From contig FN649728.1 in the NCBI GenBank assembly GCA_000310025.1, positions 1,800,556 to 1,848,110 on the forward strand: 47,555 nucleotides of DNA, in the 5' to 3' direction. Below are positions 1-10,384 of this stretch, piece by piece (the stretch's first letter is position 1; each line of letters opens with the position of its first letter). Origin of the DNA: Ectocarpus siliculosus (lineage: Eukaryota; Sar; Phaeophyceae; Ectocarpales; Ectocarpaceae). Below the pieces are notes generated by a model, which ran no database searches, was not told the origin of the DNA, and saw only the letters and a program-made list of their open reading frames with translations. The position numbers and the translations under genes are program-made.

Positions 1-1990
1 GCCACATTCGAAGAGTAGCAGACGTGGGCGGTCCTTTCCTTGAGCACCTTGACCGTGATGTCGGCGTGGTTGTCGCCGCCATTCAGGAAAAAACACGGCA
101 CTGCCCTGTCGTCCATCTTGGTCGCCGGCCGCTCCCACATGAAACCGTACTGGAAAAACGGTACCAAACGGAAGGGTCGTTTCTTGCCGGTGTAGAGCTC
201 CTGCGGCGAGGCACCCCCTGCGTTGGAAGGAGATGCAGACTGGTTCAGCTTCTGCGCGGCGTCTTTTGCGGACTCCGCCCAGAGCTCGTCGCCCCGAACG
301 CTCAGCCCGCGGATACGAGAAAATCCAGCGGGGCCAAGTATCTCTTGGGCAGCGCGGCGAGACGCCTTGCCGACCTTGAGGCACCTCTGGATGGCGCTCT
401 CGACGACGCCGTTGTACTGCTGCACGCCGGGAGGGGCAGTACTCGATCGCGATCCCCATGCTGGCACAGAACTCCTTGAAGTCGCCGCTGGTCCAGAGGG
501 CGTCACAGTCGCCCCGGACGCACTTGATCGCGGTGCCAGCCTTGTGGGCGGCGTCCACGACCATGCGCTTGAAGACCGCCAACGCCTCCGACTTCCGCCG
601 CATGGCATAGCAGACGATCCAGCCCGTGGCGGCGTCCACACCGAAGAGCATGTAGTGGTTGCCGCCGATGGTCGCCGTGTACCCGCCGCACATGTCGATG
701 TGGAACATGTCGTTCGGCGCCCTCTTGCCGCGGTATCCGCCCCCCTGCTTCGGCACCGGTGCCCTCGTCCCCCGCGCCGGCAAGCACCACCGGCAGCTGT
801 CCATTGTGCCCGTGAGGGTGATTCCGTGTTGTTTTGCGGATAACCTCAAGATTGGTTCGGACAAGTGGCCGGCACGGTGGTGGAACGTGTTAATATCCAT
901 AACCTTTGTTGCATTGCCGACATGGAAAGGCGTCTTACCCGGACCCAACACAGCCAAAGCACGATCACACTCAGCACCCTCCCAAACATCTATCATCCTG
1001 GCAGAGGATTCTGCCGAAACATCCGTCACGCGGGGGGGTTCAAAATCCGAATCCAGAAGGCAAGTCAACACTTCAGATCTCTGGGCATGCATAAAGATGT
1101 TCAACATGCAGGAATGGGCCCATTCTCTCGAGGGGTCACTACTCTCGGCAGTAGAGGCCGGCTTCACCAGAAAACTCTCACGCGCAACATTCACTTGAGA
1201 CACATCTTTGTGGGGAAGGCGGGAGGCGAAAAGGGAGTCACTTGACACTCCACGGATGAATCGTAGTTTACCGTGCAGCAGTTGAGTTCCGCTAGGGTTT
1301 ATGCGGACTTCATGCTTGTGCGAAACTTTCCAAACCGAAAAAAGATTGAATCCACACCCGGGCACAAACAAAACTTCTGGCACAGTAATGTCTATGTCTT
1401 CCTGTTTTCCCGTCGGCTCCGATTTGGTGGAACCGAAGGTCTAAGCTTCCTACAGCTGCAACCTTGATGAGAGCCGAGTCTCCAATTTGAATAAATTGTT
1501 CATCCTGGCCCAAGTGGCGAATGTCGTACATGTGATCTATCTGGTTCGAAATCATCGCGCTCGCTCCAGAATCGGCCTGCCACTGCTCGCTACCCTTCGG
1601 ATTCGGCATGTACGGTTGGCATAGAAAAGCTTTGTCTACTGTGGGACGCTTGGTGACACGAGCTACAATTAGCATTCCAGATACATCAGAGGCAGCAGGC
1701 ACAATCTTATCCGGCTCAGCAGTCGCGATCACAGCAGGCATAGAAGGCACCCTCACATCATGGACAGCATGCATTATCCCATCAGACTCAGTACTCACAA
1801 CCACGTCAGGCACAGCGGGCACAATCGCATCAGTCTCATGAAAATCGGTCTCCTTCTCATAATTCTCGAACATCGCAGACAGACTCGGAGAAGCAACCCT
1901 GTGCAAATCTTGCTCAGAAAAACAGTGATTCCTATCGTGACTCGCAAGCATTTCAGGGTCAACACCGCGGTACAGCAGGTACGAAAACGT
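1..1990 (-). pseudogene. pol: Copia-type pol: protease and integrase, frameshifted, 3' end outside window
   Basis: The frame overlaps the gag end with a +1 offset. The aspartic protease motif ADSGAS lies at about 1580-1560. After a shift at an A-run near 1410 come the copia-like 'VLFVPGCGFNLFSV' segment, a pre-integrase region with an HxxxGH signature (THHRAGHLSE-like, about 890-860) and CRWC (about 800). The integrase core starts with HIDMCGGYTA (about 690), followed by FGVDAATGW and RGDCDALW. A third shift in a C-run near 434 precedes QQYNGVVES, which carries the expected catalytic glutamate context. Between the breaks the frame is open for several hundred bases, so the decay is recent or the breaks are sequencing errors. 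The RT domain is not in the window. Confidence 0.85.
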
Positions 1991-4089
1991 CAGACGCCTT
2001 AAAACCAAACGCAGACTCAAGAAAAGAATCAAACTTGCCTCGAGGGCACACACTTCGTGCCATGAAGAGACGAAGAGGGGCGTCGCCAGCAGGAGGTAGA
2101 ACGTCGCCTGGATCTGGAGAGGGAGAGGAGGAGGAAGAGGCCGCCTGAGGCACGCCGTGGTACTGCTGCTCCTGCTGCTGCTCAAAACTCGCCTGCTGCT
2201 GCGGGAAGGGCGCCGGCTGCTCCGAGACGTAGAAGGCCTCGTTGTAGACTCTCGGCTGATACGCGTCAGGACCTGCAGCAGAAGGGCAGTATGTTACGTT
2301 GGCCTCCTGCTGCTGGTGCGGCCCGCCGTCTTCGGAAAAATAGCCGAAGCCAAATCCCCCGCCGGCGTTGCCGTAGGAACCGCCGCTGTGGTTCCCCCCG
2401 TGAGCCGCGAGCCCATACCCGTATCCCGCCTCGGAAGGTGATGGGGCCCAGCTTGGCGTGGGTGCCGGCGCCGACGTTTGCTGCCATCCCGAGCTGCTTT
2501 CGCCACCGAACGAATCTCCGCCCCCGATGGCCAGGTGAGCCGGAAAAAAAGGGCCGCGGGACGCTGGCAAGCTGCCCTGCAGGTACGTTGGCCGGCGGGA
2601 AATTGCCCCCGCGGCCGCCGCCTTGCCCACGGCTTTCGTAGGGGCGAGGCCCGTAGCCGCCGTAGCCCCGTCCCCCATCGTTGCGCCCCTGCATCTGCCC
2701 CCCAGCTCCGGGTCCTGGCCCACGCGGCGGCCCCTGAGGCGCATGAGGGTGGCCCTGACTCCAGCCCGCACCGTGTTGGAATTGGTACGACTGCTGTACT
2801 GATGGACCACCAACCCGCCCCAGGTTCTGCGATCCGCCTCGTGGATGAGCGGCCGCCTCGGCGTCCCTCCTGCCGCTCAAGTACGCGCTGATCTCGTTGT
2901 AATTCGCCAGGAACTCGCTGCGCAACTTGTGACAGTCAGCGGTCGCGTGCGAGGTGTTGGGCCCGTGGTACTGGCAGATGTACGGTCCCAGCTGCTGCTG
3001 CTGCTGCTGCTGCTGCTGCCGCTGCTGCTGCTGCGGTGGCTGCATCGACGCCTGTGGCTGCTGCTGCTGCTGCTGCTGCTGCGGTCCGCCGTGACCCATG
3101 CCGACAATGGCTGGTCTCCTCTGCCCGCCGCCCCGGCCCATGCCGGCAGCGACGAGGGCGTGCCTCGTCTCCTCTCCTCTCTCTCCAGACCTCCGCTCGT
3201 ACCTCTGCTCGTGCTCAGCCGTCCTCAACGCCTCCTGCATTTGTGCACTCGACAACATGGGGTGAAAAAGGACACGCTCTTTAATTTTCTCAAATTCTGG
3301 CAAAAAACCCCGAGCGATGTGCTTGCACATGGACACTTCAGCACGATTATCACCGTATGACACCAGTCTCATCCAAAGCGCCTTAGCTCTACCAAAGTAG
3401 TCCATCAAACTTTCTCCATTCCTCTGACACAGCACATTCCACTGATCATCAAACGTCTGTCTTTCCTCGTTTTTACTGCGTCGGTAGTAGTCCAAGAAAA
3501 TTTTGTACCCGGCTTGCGGACTCTCCGCTGCGAGCAATTGCCCTTGAATAGATTGTGCCGTGATCTTCGACAGCATGAAAATCCATACCTTCCTAGACTG
3601 CTTTACTCTCTCCTCACCAAACGAACGTTTCATCCAATCCACATTCACTTGAGCTGCAGCTACAGGAATCTCTGGGCCTCTCATTGCGTCAACCACTCCC
3701 TCGTTCTCCATCCACGCTTCAAACGCACTCGTGAAAATCCGCAACGCAACCTCCATCGATCGATTTTTGAGGAAATCATCACTCCAAACAGGGACCTCGA
3801 CTTTGTCCCGCTGTTTCAACTCTACTGTCTGGGCGCTAGACGTGCCTGAATGGGCACGATGCCCCTGGTCCTGGGAGTTTGCCGTGAAAGCATGCTTGAG
3901 AAGGTCGACCAGCTGACGCATCGAGTCTTGCTGATCTCCCCCCGCCGCCGCTCTCCCTCCCAGATTGTCTTGTTCTTCTGCATCGGCGGTGAACGAATAG
4001 TTGGTTCCTCCATCGCCGGTGCCTTCTCCCGGGGAAGGATCACCATGACCTTGTCCCCCCGGAGGCTGTCGTCCGTCTCCATCCGGCAT
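1959..4089 (-). CDS. gag: Copia-type gag polyprotein (frame change near 2540)
   Basis: The start is the ATG at 4089. The first frame is open to 2266, but its sensible composition ends near 2540. There a run of seven T (minus strand) moves the coherent frame by +1, and that frame then runs to a TGA at 1959. Residues about 70-330 have the look of the UBN2/retrotransposon gag family, including the 'FLDYYRRSKNEERQTFDDQW' region and the 'MDYFGRAKALWMRLVSYGD' region. A polyglutamine tract (CAG runs, 2989-3083) comes next, then a zinc-knuckle-like Cys-His cluster (CQYHGPNTSHATADCHKL), and then a Gly/Pro/Gln-rich tail. The protein would form the virus-like particle and bind the element's RNA. The T-run shift may be an indel or, less likely, programmed frameshifting. 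Confidence 0.85.
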
Positions 4090-4245
4090 CTTGCGCGCGT
4101 AGACACAGCGGCCACTCTCTTGATCGAAACGCTAGCGTGTTGAGTAGCTTTGTGCGTGGGTGCCTCGGCGCGGGGTCCCGTAGTGGGAAACAAAAGGTGC
4201 CAGCAGCTGGGTACTGCCAACGGTCAAAATGTAGAAACTATCCGC

Positions 4246-4436
4246 GGGCGTGAAAGCCCTTCTACGTGGTGGAGCGTGGAAGCTCGTGTATAATATAGTT
4301 GTGGCGTGGAAGCCGGGTGGCGTGGTGGCCCTGATGTAAAGGTATATTTAGGGACGTGGGAGTCCTGAAGGCGTGGAAGCCGGGTTGGCGTGATAGCCGG
4401 AGTATGGGCGTGGAAGCCGGGGTTGGCGTGAGAGCC
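4246..4436. repeat. Array of nine short hairpins with conserved GTGNNA loop
   Basis: Nine copies of a stem-GTGNN(A/G)-stem unit lie at 4246, 4272, 4303, 4319, 4352, 4370, 4387, 4407 and 4425 (12-14 nt each). Most stems are GGC/GCC. Three are 4 bp: GGGC/GCCC, GAGC/GCTC and GGAC/GTCC; in the last two the stem bases changed in a compensatory way. The loops are GTGAAA, GTGGAA (four times), GTGGTG, GTGGGA, GTGATA and GTGAGA. The array sits 157-347 bp upstream of the copia gag start, so on the element's RNA each unit would read GGC-UNNCAC-GCC. Function is unknown; it may lie in the element's leader or LTR. Confidence 0.8.
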
Positions 4437-4631
4437 GGAAAAAGGACTTGATTATACACAGAAAAAGGAAGTGAGGAACCACAAGCCACGCACACAAATT
4501 CCGTTGTAGACACCCATACCCTCAAACCTGCAATATGTGATAAAGTTGGTACCACCAAATCTAATCCATAGCAACCATTGAACCCCCAAACTCCCCGCTC
4601 CATCTGCTCGGGAAATTCTTGCTCGCAATAA

Positions 4632-5185
4632 TCTGTTGATGCTGTGAGTACATCCAACAAAGGTAACCTGTGACCACGGGAATCGACCGCGTCGAGTGTT
4701 GGATCAGTACGGACATGCGAAGGTACTGGGTAGAGAGAGATCGGAACGGTTTTTAATGTGAAGACAACAACAACAACAACAATTATGTGACTTCTGTCCG
4801 AAGTCCGAAAGCAACTGGCAGCCACGAAAAAACAACTGCTGCTGTGACTGACGTCTTTAGACAATGCAAGAGATATCTCCGATAAGAACGCGACGTGCCG
4901 TACAGGCAGGAGAGTATAGCAAGATCGTGCGGTGCATCGCATGCGGTGCGGTGTTATTCAAGGGACAACGCGGTGGGTGCACACACCGGAAAAGAGCGGG
5001 TGCATACATACTCCGAGTACAGCTAGTACAGCGACGAAAAACTCACCGGCTTGATCCTTGTCCTCGACGATACCCAAGTGGCGCACCATGTACCCCGCGT
5101 AAGCAATCACGCCTAGCTGGACGATCCAAGCGCTGAGCAAACCGACCGTGAGCACTGCCATGGATATGAACGGAAAGGATGCCAT
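4632..5185 (-). CDS. 5' exon(s) of an unknown membrane protein
   Basis: Exon 1 is 5185-5047. It starts at ATG (MASFPFISMAVLTVG...) and encodes about 46 residues with two hydrophobic stretches (residues about 5-17 and 20-33), then a charged HLGIVEDKDQA end. It finishes at a consensus donor G|GTGAGT, so the splice leaves one base of a codon. A candidate acceptor at 4633 (CAACAG) opens an exon in the matching phase, read as DYCEQEFPEQMERGVWGF. The SINE copy at 4662-4784 would then lie inside that intron. I do not recognise the family, and the downstream exons cannot be followed. The donor and signal-like hydrophobicity make exon 1 believable; exon 2 is a guess. Confidence 0.4.
4662..4784 (+). 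mobile_element. SINE-like retroposon copy 1, (CAA)n tail
   Basis: This copy shares about 120 bp with 6093-6221: the block CTGTGACCACGGGAATCGA, then a GTACGGACA-like stretch and GAAGGTACT, then AGAGAGA, then GGAACGGTTTTTAATGTGAA, ending in GACAACAACAAC. A (CAA)n tail of varying length on dispersed copies is typical of SINEs. The palindromic ACGGG-loop-CCCGT in copy 2 resembles a tRNA T-arm, but I cannot prove a tRNA origin. Confidence 0.7.
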
Positions 5186-5927
5186 ATTCTATCCGCGTTG
5201 CTTCTCTTTCCTCACTACTGTCTCATTCGACAGGGGTTCCACCCCTCCCTCCCTCTCCAGTTTTTTACCGCACGGGTCTTGGATGAGAATGCGTGTTTTT
5301 CTCGGTGAGAATAGCAGCCGTCGTGCTCACAGACGTGCAGGCGCTCCGCGAGCTCGTTTTCTCCTTCCTCTCGGGCAGGAGGGCCTCGAACAACAACGAA
5401 CGGCAGGCAATGGGACGTCCCGCTCAACGCCAGAAATCGCCGTGCTTACTGGTACTTGCTCTGCGTTGTATCATCCGCGCGGCTGACCGGAGAGAGGGTG
5501 GTGGCAACGAACAACAGCTGGTGTGCGTACCACGACAAGAGCGGATGGGGCCGCAGCCAAGCAAGGTGGGCCGCAGCAAGCACAATATTCACTACCATAT
5601 GCCGTGACGTGACGGAGTTTTGGAAATGAATATCGGAACACATGTCCAGTCTACCGGCAATGTGCAAGTACGTAGTACGTCATACAACTTCCAGCAGTTG
5701 CATTTAGTATCAGTAGCATGCCATGGGTATTTTCACAGGACCTTGCCAGCAGGCAGGATCGGCAGTCAGTATGATCCAAGTACGTATGTATGTATGTAAA
5801 TACAGGAGGGCAAAAGCATTGAACTTCGCCTGTGAGTTGCTGTGAGTCCAAACTTTTTCGCGTGCCTGCAGAGCGTGACCTCCGCGTGCAAGTTCGCCCG
5901 GGCAGGCCAGAGTGAGGCCACGGGATT
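5186..5927. other. Intergenic, no gene recognised
   Basis: A pyrimidine-rich stretch follows the putative start at 5185 and could be promoter or 5' UTR of the membrane-protein gene. I see only short overlapping open frames without recognisable motifs, plus a short (GTAT)n run near 5783-5798. Confidence 0.4.
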
Positions 5928-5981
5928 GTTGTTGTTGTTGTTGTCTTCACATTAAAAACCGTTCCGATCTCTCTCTACCTG
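5928..5981 (-). mobile_element. SINE-like retroposon copy 3, 3' fragment, inverted
   Basis: The (TTG)n-TCTTCACATTAAAAACCGTTCC sequence followed by CTCTCTCTACCT is the reverse complement of the 3' ends of the copies at 4662-4784 and 6093-6221. Only about 54 bp of the tail end are present, so this is a 5'-truncated insertion in the opposite orientation. Confidence 0.75.
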
Positions 5982-6092
5982 ACTGATTGCTTCTTCTGAT
6001 CTTTTATTTCCTCTTCTAAATCTGTCGTTGACTTCCATTTGCTTGCCGACCCTCGGGTCCATTATATTATCGTATACTGGTACATTTTTTGT

Positions 6093-6221
6093 AGGTAAGT
6101 TAGCCTGTGACCACGGGAATCGATCCCGTCAAGTGCTAGACTAGTACGGACAGACGAAGGTACTAGGCAGAGAGAGAATGGAACGGTTTTTAATGTGAAG
6201 ACAACAACAACAACAACAACT
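6093..6221 (+). mobile_element. SINE-like retroposon copy 2, (CAA)n tail
   Basis: This is the best-preserved copy. It contains CTGTGACCACGGGAATCGATCCCGT, in which ACGGG and CCCGT can pair around a 7-base loop as a tRNA T-arm does. It ends in GACAACAACAACAACAACAAC. It is related to copy 1 (4662-4784) over its whole length with scattered substitutions. Confidence 0.72.
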
Positions 6222-7319
6222 TGCAGCGAGCGGCATATATTATGCATATTATTGTAGAAAAGTAGAAAATACGAAAATACAAGCAGGTCGTCATACATCC
6301 CCGGACTCTTTCATGTATCTGTGGAAGACAGAGATTTGTTGTTCCTCCGCCAATCTGTGAACTGTTAAATATTCCGTGAACAGTGACCGTGTGCGGAACG
6401 GTTGTTCAGCCTTCAGCGGCGAGAGCGAAGTGCGATGCACTTTCATTTCGCGGAACCCCTCGGCCGCCCAAAGTTGCGCCGCATCTTTCAGCCGCCCAAA
6501 GTTGCTTTGCCCGCCCACTGCTCCCGACCAATTCTCCCCCCATGGCTACAATAACTGACCAGGGTTGCAGCTGTGCTTCCTGGATTGCCCGGCTGGCTTG
6601 CGCACGGCTCGCCCGGTCTCCCCTTTGCCCTTTTCCTTCTCCTACTTCAACGCGTGAGACCGGAGTCTCGATCATACGAACGGGTTCAAGGGCAAGCAGA
6701 TGGCCTCTTCTGAAGGTGAGAGAGCTGCGGCATTAGAGGCATGACGCGAGAATGGGTGTGCGTACGCACTTGGCACTGCCCTTGAGAACCTCTTCGCACC
6801 CAAAGACCCACAGCAGCAGCAGCTGATTCAAAATGTACTGCTTACGATGGGCCGTCTGCAGCAGAGCGAGCTGGAATGTTGCACTTTGGAAAGAAGCTTG
6901 GAGACCAACACCAGGCATCCGCCTTGCGGAGCCCCAACTTGAACATGAAACCAGTACTTGTACTGCCTGTACTTGTAGTATGCATAGCAGCAACATTCGC
7001 TGGCACGGCCAGCTGATTTTCTGTTGCTGGGACCGTGCTGTCGAAGGCTGCAGCCGTGGTCCACTCGGACAGAGAACGCAGACAAGAAAAGGGGTCTTTA
7101 TCGTTGTGTTCTACATAAAGCCCTACAACATGTATCAACAGTGCTGTGAGTTGACTCAGGAGCTAGCCGTTGCCGGGAAAGAACATCATCAGGCGGCTTT
7201 CTAAAGGGTCGCCCAAGAGATCATGTTAACTATATATTCACAGGATGTCGTCAGACATTACACTTGATTTTTTGTTGACACCAAAATTGGTGCCGTTTTT
7301 TTTTTTTGCGTGCCACACA
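6222..7319. other. Intergenic, no gene recognised
   Basis: Several open frames of 60-120 codons overlap on both strands here, but none has a recognisable domain, a biased composition or convincing splice sites. I see no RNA gene. Confidence 0.4.
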
Positions 7320-9215
7320 GCAGTTGCGTTGCGACGAAATGCCTAGGGTTGTGGCCACCACATGTCTCATGAACTTCGTGCAGAGCAACGACGACGTGTA
7401 TCGAACCTTAAGGTGCCCTCGTCACACCCTGTCATGAGTGCACTCTTCGGTGTCTCACGTTTGCTTTCAGTGTTGTTTTGATGTTGTGGCGACCACGTGC
7501 TCTTGCTGTGTGTACACCAAAGGGTGCCGTCTGTATTTTAAGGAATAATAAAAACACACACAGAAAGACTACCCATTCGAGATATACCCACAGTCGAACG
7601 GAATGTGTTTTGTTCGCGCCACGCAGCATGCGTTGCGACGGAATGCCTAACGTCGAGGCCACCACATGTCGAACGAACTTTGGTGCAGCAACGACAGCGT
7701 GTACTGCACCCTTGCGTGCTATCGTCACACCCTGCCATGGATGCACTTGACGGTTCGCAATTGGTTTTGGTGTTGTTTTAGAGTTGTTGCGACCACATGC
7801 GCAGTACCGATCACGAATGAATATGTACTTCGTCTACGGCATGTCGCTTTGCAACCCCGACTTCATTCCTGTCAAACTCCTATCAACTACTGCTGTGTAG
7901 TGTACGACAACACCCAGGTTCGAACCGGCGTACGGATGCTGCCTGCAGCGTGATCTTGCTGTAAAACCGCATGGAGTTCACCCACAATTACAACCTCGAA
8001 CATCACGTCTGTCTGCCCACCCTTGCTGCGGTAATCATGACAATCTGTTTACATATAATCTCCTCACAAAGAACAACTTACATCCACTACTGCTGGCTCT
8101 ACAGCATTGCACGCCCGCCGGCCCTTTATAAATACTTCGTGCTATCGCTACACCCTGTCATGAGTGCACTTGACGACGGTTCACGTTTCGTTTTATTGAT
8201 GTTTTGACGATGTGGCGACCACGTGCTGCGTGTGGTAGCCATCACGAATATGTACAGCAGTGTAGTTCATCTACATACGTCACGTGCGTTCTGTAACACC
8301 GACTCCACTTCTGCCAAACTCCCACCTCAACTACTGCTATACTGTAGTGTACAACAACACGCAGCTTCCAACCGGCGTAGAGATGTTGCCTGTAGCGTGT
8401 CCTTGCTAGAAACCAACGTGGAGTCCTCCACCCACATATATTTATGTGCAACCCTCGAACAGACGTCTGCTCACCTCTCCTCCGCGGTAATCATACCAAT
8501 TTCCTCACCAAACACAATTTACACCCACTGCCGCTGACTCCGCAGGTTCTACAGCACTGTACGCCGGCCTTCAATCTGCCTTATTCGAAACTGTTCCTGC
8601 GCAGAGTCTGCGTTGTCCGTATTACTGTTGTTTTGTGACCACAAGGTATACTGCTTGACTGCATCCGTGCGACATCGGCTGAAGATTCTGTGAGACGGAT
8701 CCATCACGTACAACATGTACAGTTAATCATGCTATGTATCTAATCGTCACAAGCATAAATATTTGAATTCCCCGCGGTTGGCACTACAACACGTTCCGCA
8801 ATCCCCGCCTATGTACTCCACCCGTTTCTTCTGCCGTTCCACCCGTTGTATCTTCTGCCATCCTCCATTATTATCGACCCACATTTTCGACCAAAAGTAG
8901 ACTTTGACATCCACCAGTACAAGTCATTGTTGGCTCTGAAACACTGCACGCCGGCCTTCAATAGAAGACTTCGTCTGCGATATTTTGCATCAGATCCTTC
9001 GACATCTATCATCACAAACATCACACTGTCCACACCTGGTGCTGTAATCATGCCATGGAATCTACATAATCGTCACAAGCATGAATATTTGAACACCACT
9101 GTCGGCACTACAACACGTTCCGCAACCCCCCGCCTACTCCACCCGTTGTATCTTCGGCCGTCCTACATTATCCACCCACCACATCTTCGTCGGGGCCGAC
9201 ATTAATACCAACGAC
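7320..9215. repeat. Degenerate tandem array, units about 300-420 bp
   Basis: The block 'gtcacaccctg(t/c)catg(a/g)-tgcac' followed by 'gttttgg-gttg-gcgaccac(a/g)tgc' occurs at about 7415, 7724 and 8147. The later parts (accggcgtag/acgg, acgccggcctt, actactgctg) recur at about 7925/8370 and 8105/8565/8950. At the right end, 'cgtcacaagcat(a/g)aatatttgaa' and the following 100 bp recur at 8747 and 9071. Copies are strongly diverged and partly deleted. No open frame is conserved among them, so this looks like an old satellite or nested duplication and not a gene family. Confidence 0.65.
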
Positions 9216-10384
9216 CGCCTGGCTAACTACACAAGTATTATTCTTTGGTTGCCACATATGTACCCCAAATTCCGTTGTATCCGACTGCCACAACCAACGA
9301 CACGCGCATTTACTTCGCGCCACGCCCGGACCCATTTGTTTTTTTTTTGTCTTCACTTCAAATCAGCGCTCACAGCACTAGTGCCGTTTACTCCAACCCG
9401 TAGTCACACAGAAGGAATCCTCTCTACCCTCCCCTCCTGCGGTGCGTTGCCTTCGATTTTTAATGCGAGAAGAGTTCAGCACTCTCTTCCTTCTGTGTAC
9501 ACACGAACTACTGTAGCGCTATCCACTAGGCCAGGAGCGGAAGCGAGAGAAAAACTCACTTTGCAAGAAAAGCTCGCTTACGCCGGGATTCGAACCCCTG
9601 ACCTGACCTCTAGAAGGTTTCGAGGTACTAACTAGTCTAGACCACCGGGGCGACCGGCATAAAGCCAACAAGTGATTGTGGTGTACGCAGTTTCGCATCC
9701 TCCACTATTGTCTGCATTTCGGACGCGATTCACTCCATTATGGAGAGGCAGTAGTATTATGTATTATCGACGCAGAAACCTCGTCATGACACTGTCCGAC
9801 ATTCATTCTCCATCCATCACTAGTGTCTTGCCACGGGAGTCTGGCCACCCGCCCCATTGGGGGGCGGGGGGCCAATCGTTGCCCCTAGTAATATCAATAT
9901 ACAGATTCGTAAAAGCTTCCACGGAACTGCGAAGAAAGTTCCTTGGGCTGAACGAAGACTATGCACTGATTCCGTCCAGCTGTCGCGTCAGCTGTCGGGC
10001 CAGTCGGGCCTGTCGTGTAGAATAGGCCGGCAGAAGACATCAGCTTCAGCCAAAACGTACACGGTGACATGCTGTTTCTGATCTGATGTTGAAACATGTG
10101 TCAGCACATGCCAACAACATCAGCTCAGTGTTGGCGTGGCAGCTGTCAGAGCGGCTGTGGAGCGAGCGTCTACGACTGGGGGGGGCACGAGAGGGGAAAA
10201 TAGCATACAGCAGTAGCGTTCCCAGCGTATATGGTATACAGCAAGCTGCGGTAACGGAAGCAATTTCAAGTTGCAGAGACATTGTGGACTGCTGTCTCAT
10301 CTCGCCTCATACCCACCGGATTTTTGAGATATCATGACGCTACGGCCACTACCTGATACTGTTCGCACGCTGGAAACGCACTTA
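9216..10384. other. Intergenic; contains a tRNA-like pseudogene
   Basis: Apart from the tRNA-like segment at 9581-9655 I recognise nothing coding. Open frames of up to 128 codons (for example 9249-9635) lack motifs and partly read through the tRNA-like sequence. Confidence 0.4.
9581..9655 (-). pseudogene. tRNA-like sequence (pseudo-tRNA or SINE head)
   Basis: On the minus strand, a perfect B-box GGTTCGAATCC (9597-9587) is preceded by an A-box-like TGGTCTAGACTAGTTAGTA (9644-9626), spaced as in tRNAs. Only three T-stem pairs hold, the anticodon loop is not canonical (no T33/purine37 pattern) and the acceptor ends do not pair. A working tRNA is therefore unlikely; a tRNA-derived SINE head or a decayed tRNA fits better. 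Confidence 0.55.

Larger units (their letters stand above)
1..4200 (-). mobile_element. Ty1/copia-type LTR retrotransposon, partial and decayed
   Basis: Read on the minus strand, the order is gag (from 4089), aspartic protease, pre-integrase zinc region, integrase, then the left edge of the window. Gag-PR-INT ahead of reverse transcriptase is the copia order; RT and RNase H would lie to the left and are not seen. The reading frame changes near 2540, 1960-2000, 1410 and 434. Three of these changes fall in mononucleotide runs, so the copy is either decayed or contains sequencing indels. I could not fix the LTR borders: no clear TG...CA pair can be tested because only one end is present. A TGG-starting stretch near 4215 on the minus strand (TGGCAGTACCC) could be a primer-binding site, but this is weak. 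The right boundary given is therefore approximate. Confidence 0.9.

Noticed and set aside
2845-3360. Leucine-rich plus-strand frame (poly-Leu)
   Set aside because: It is the antisense of the CAG/polyglutamine tract of the copia gag.
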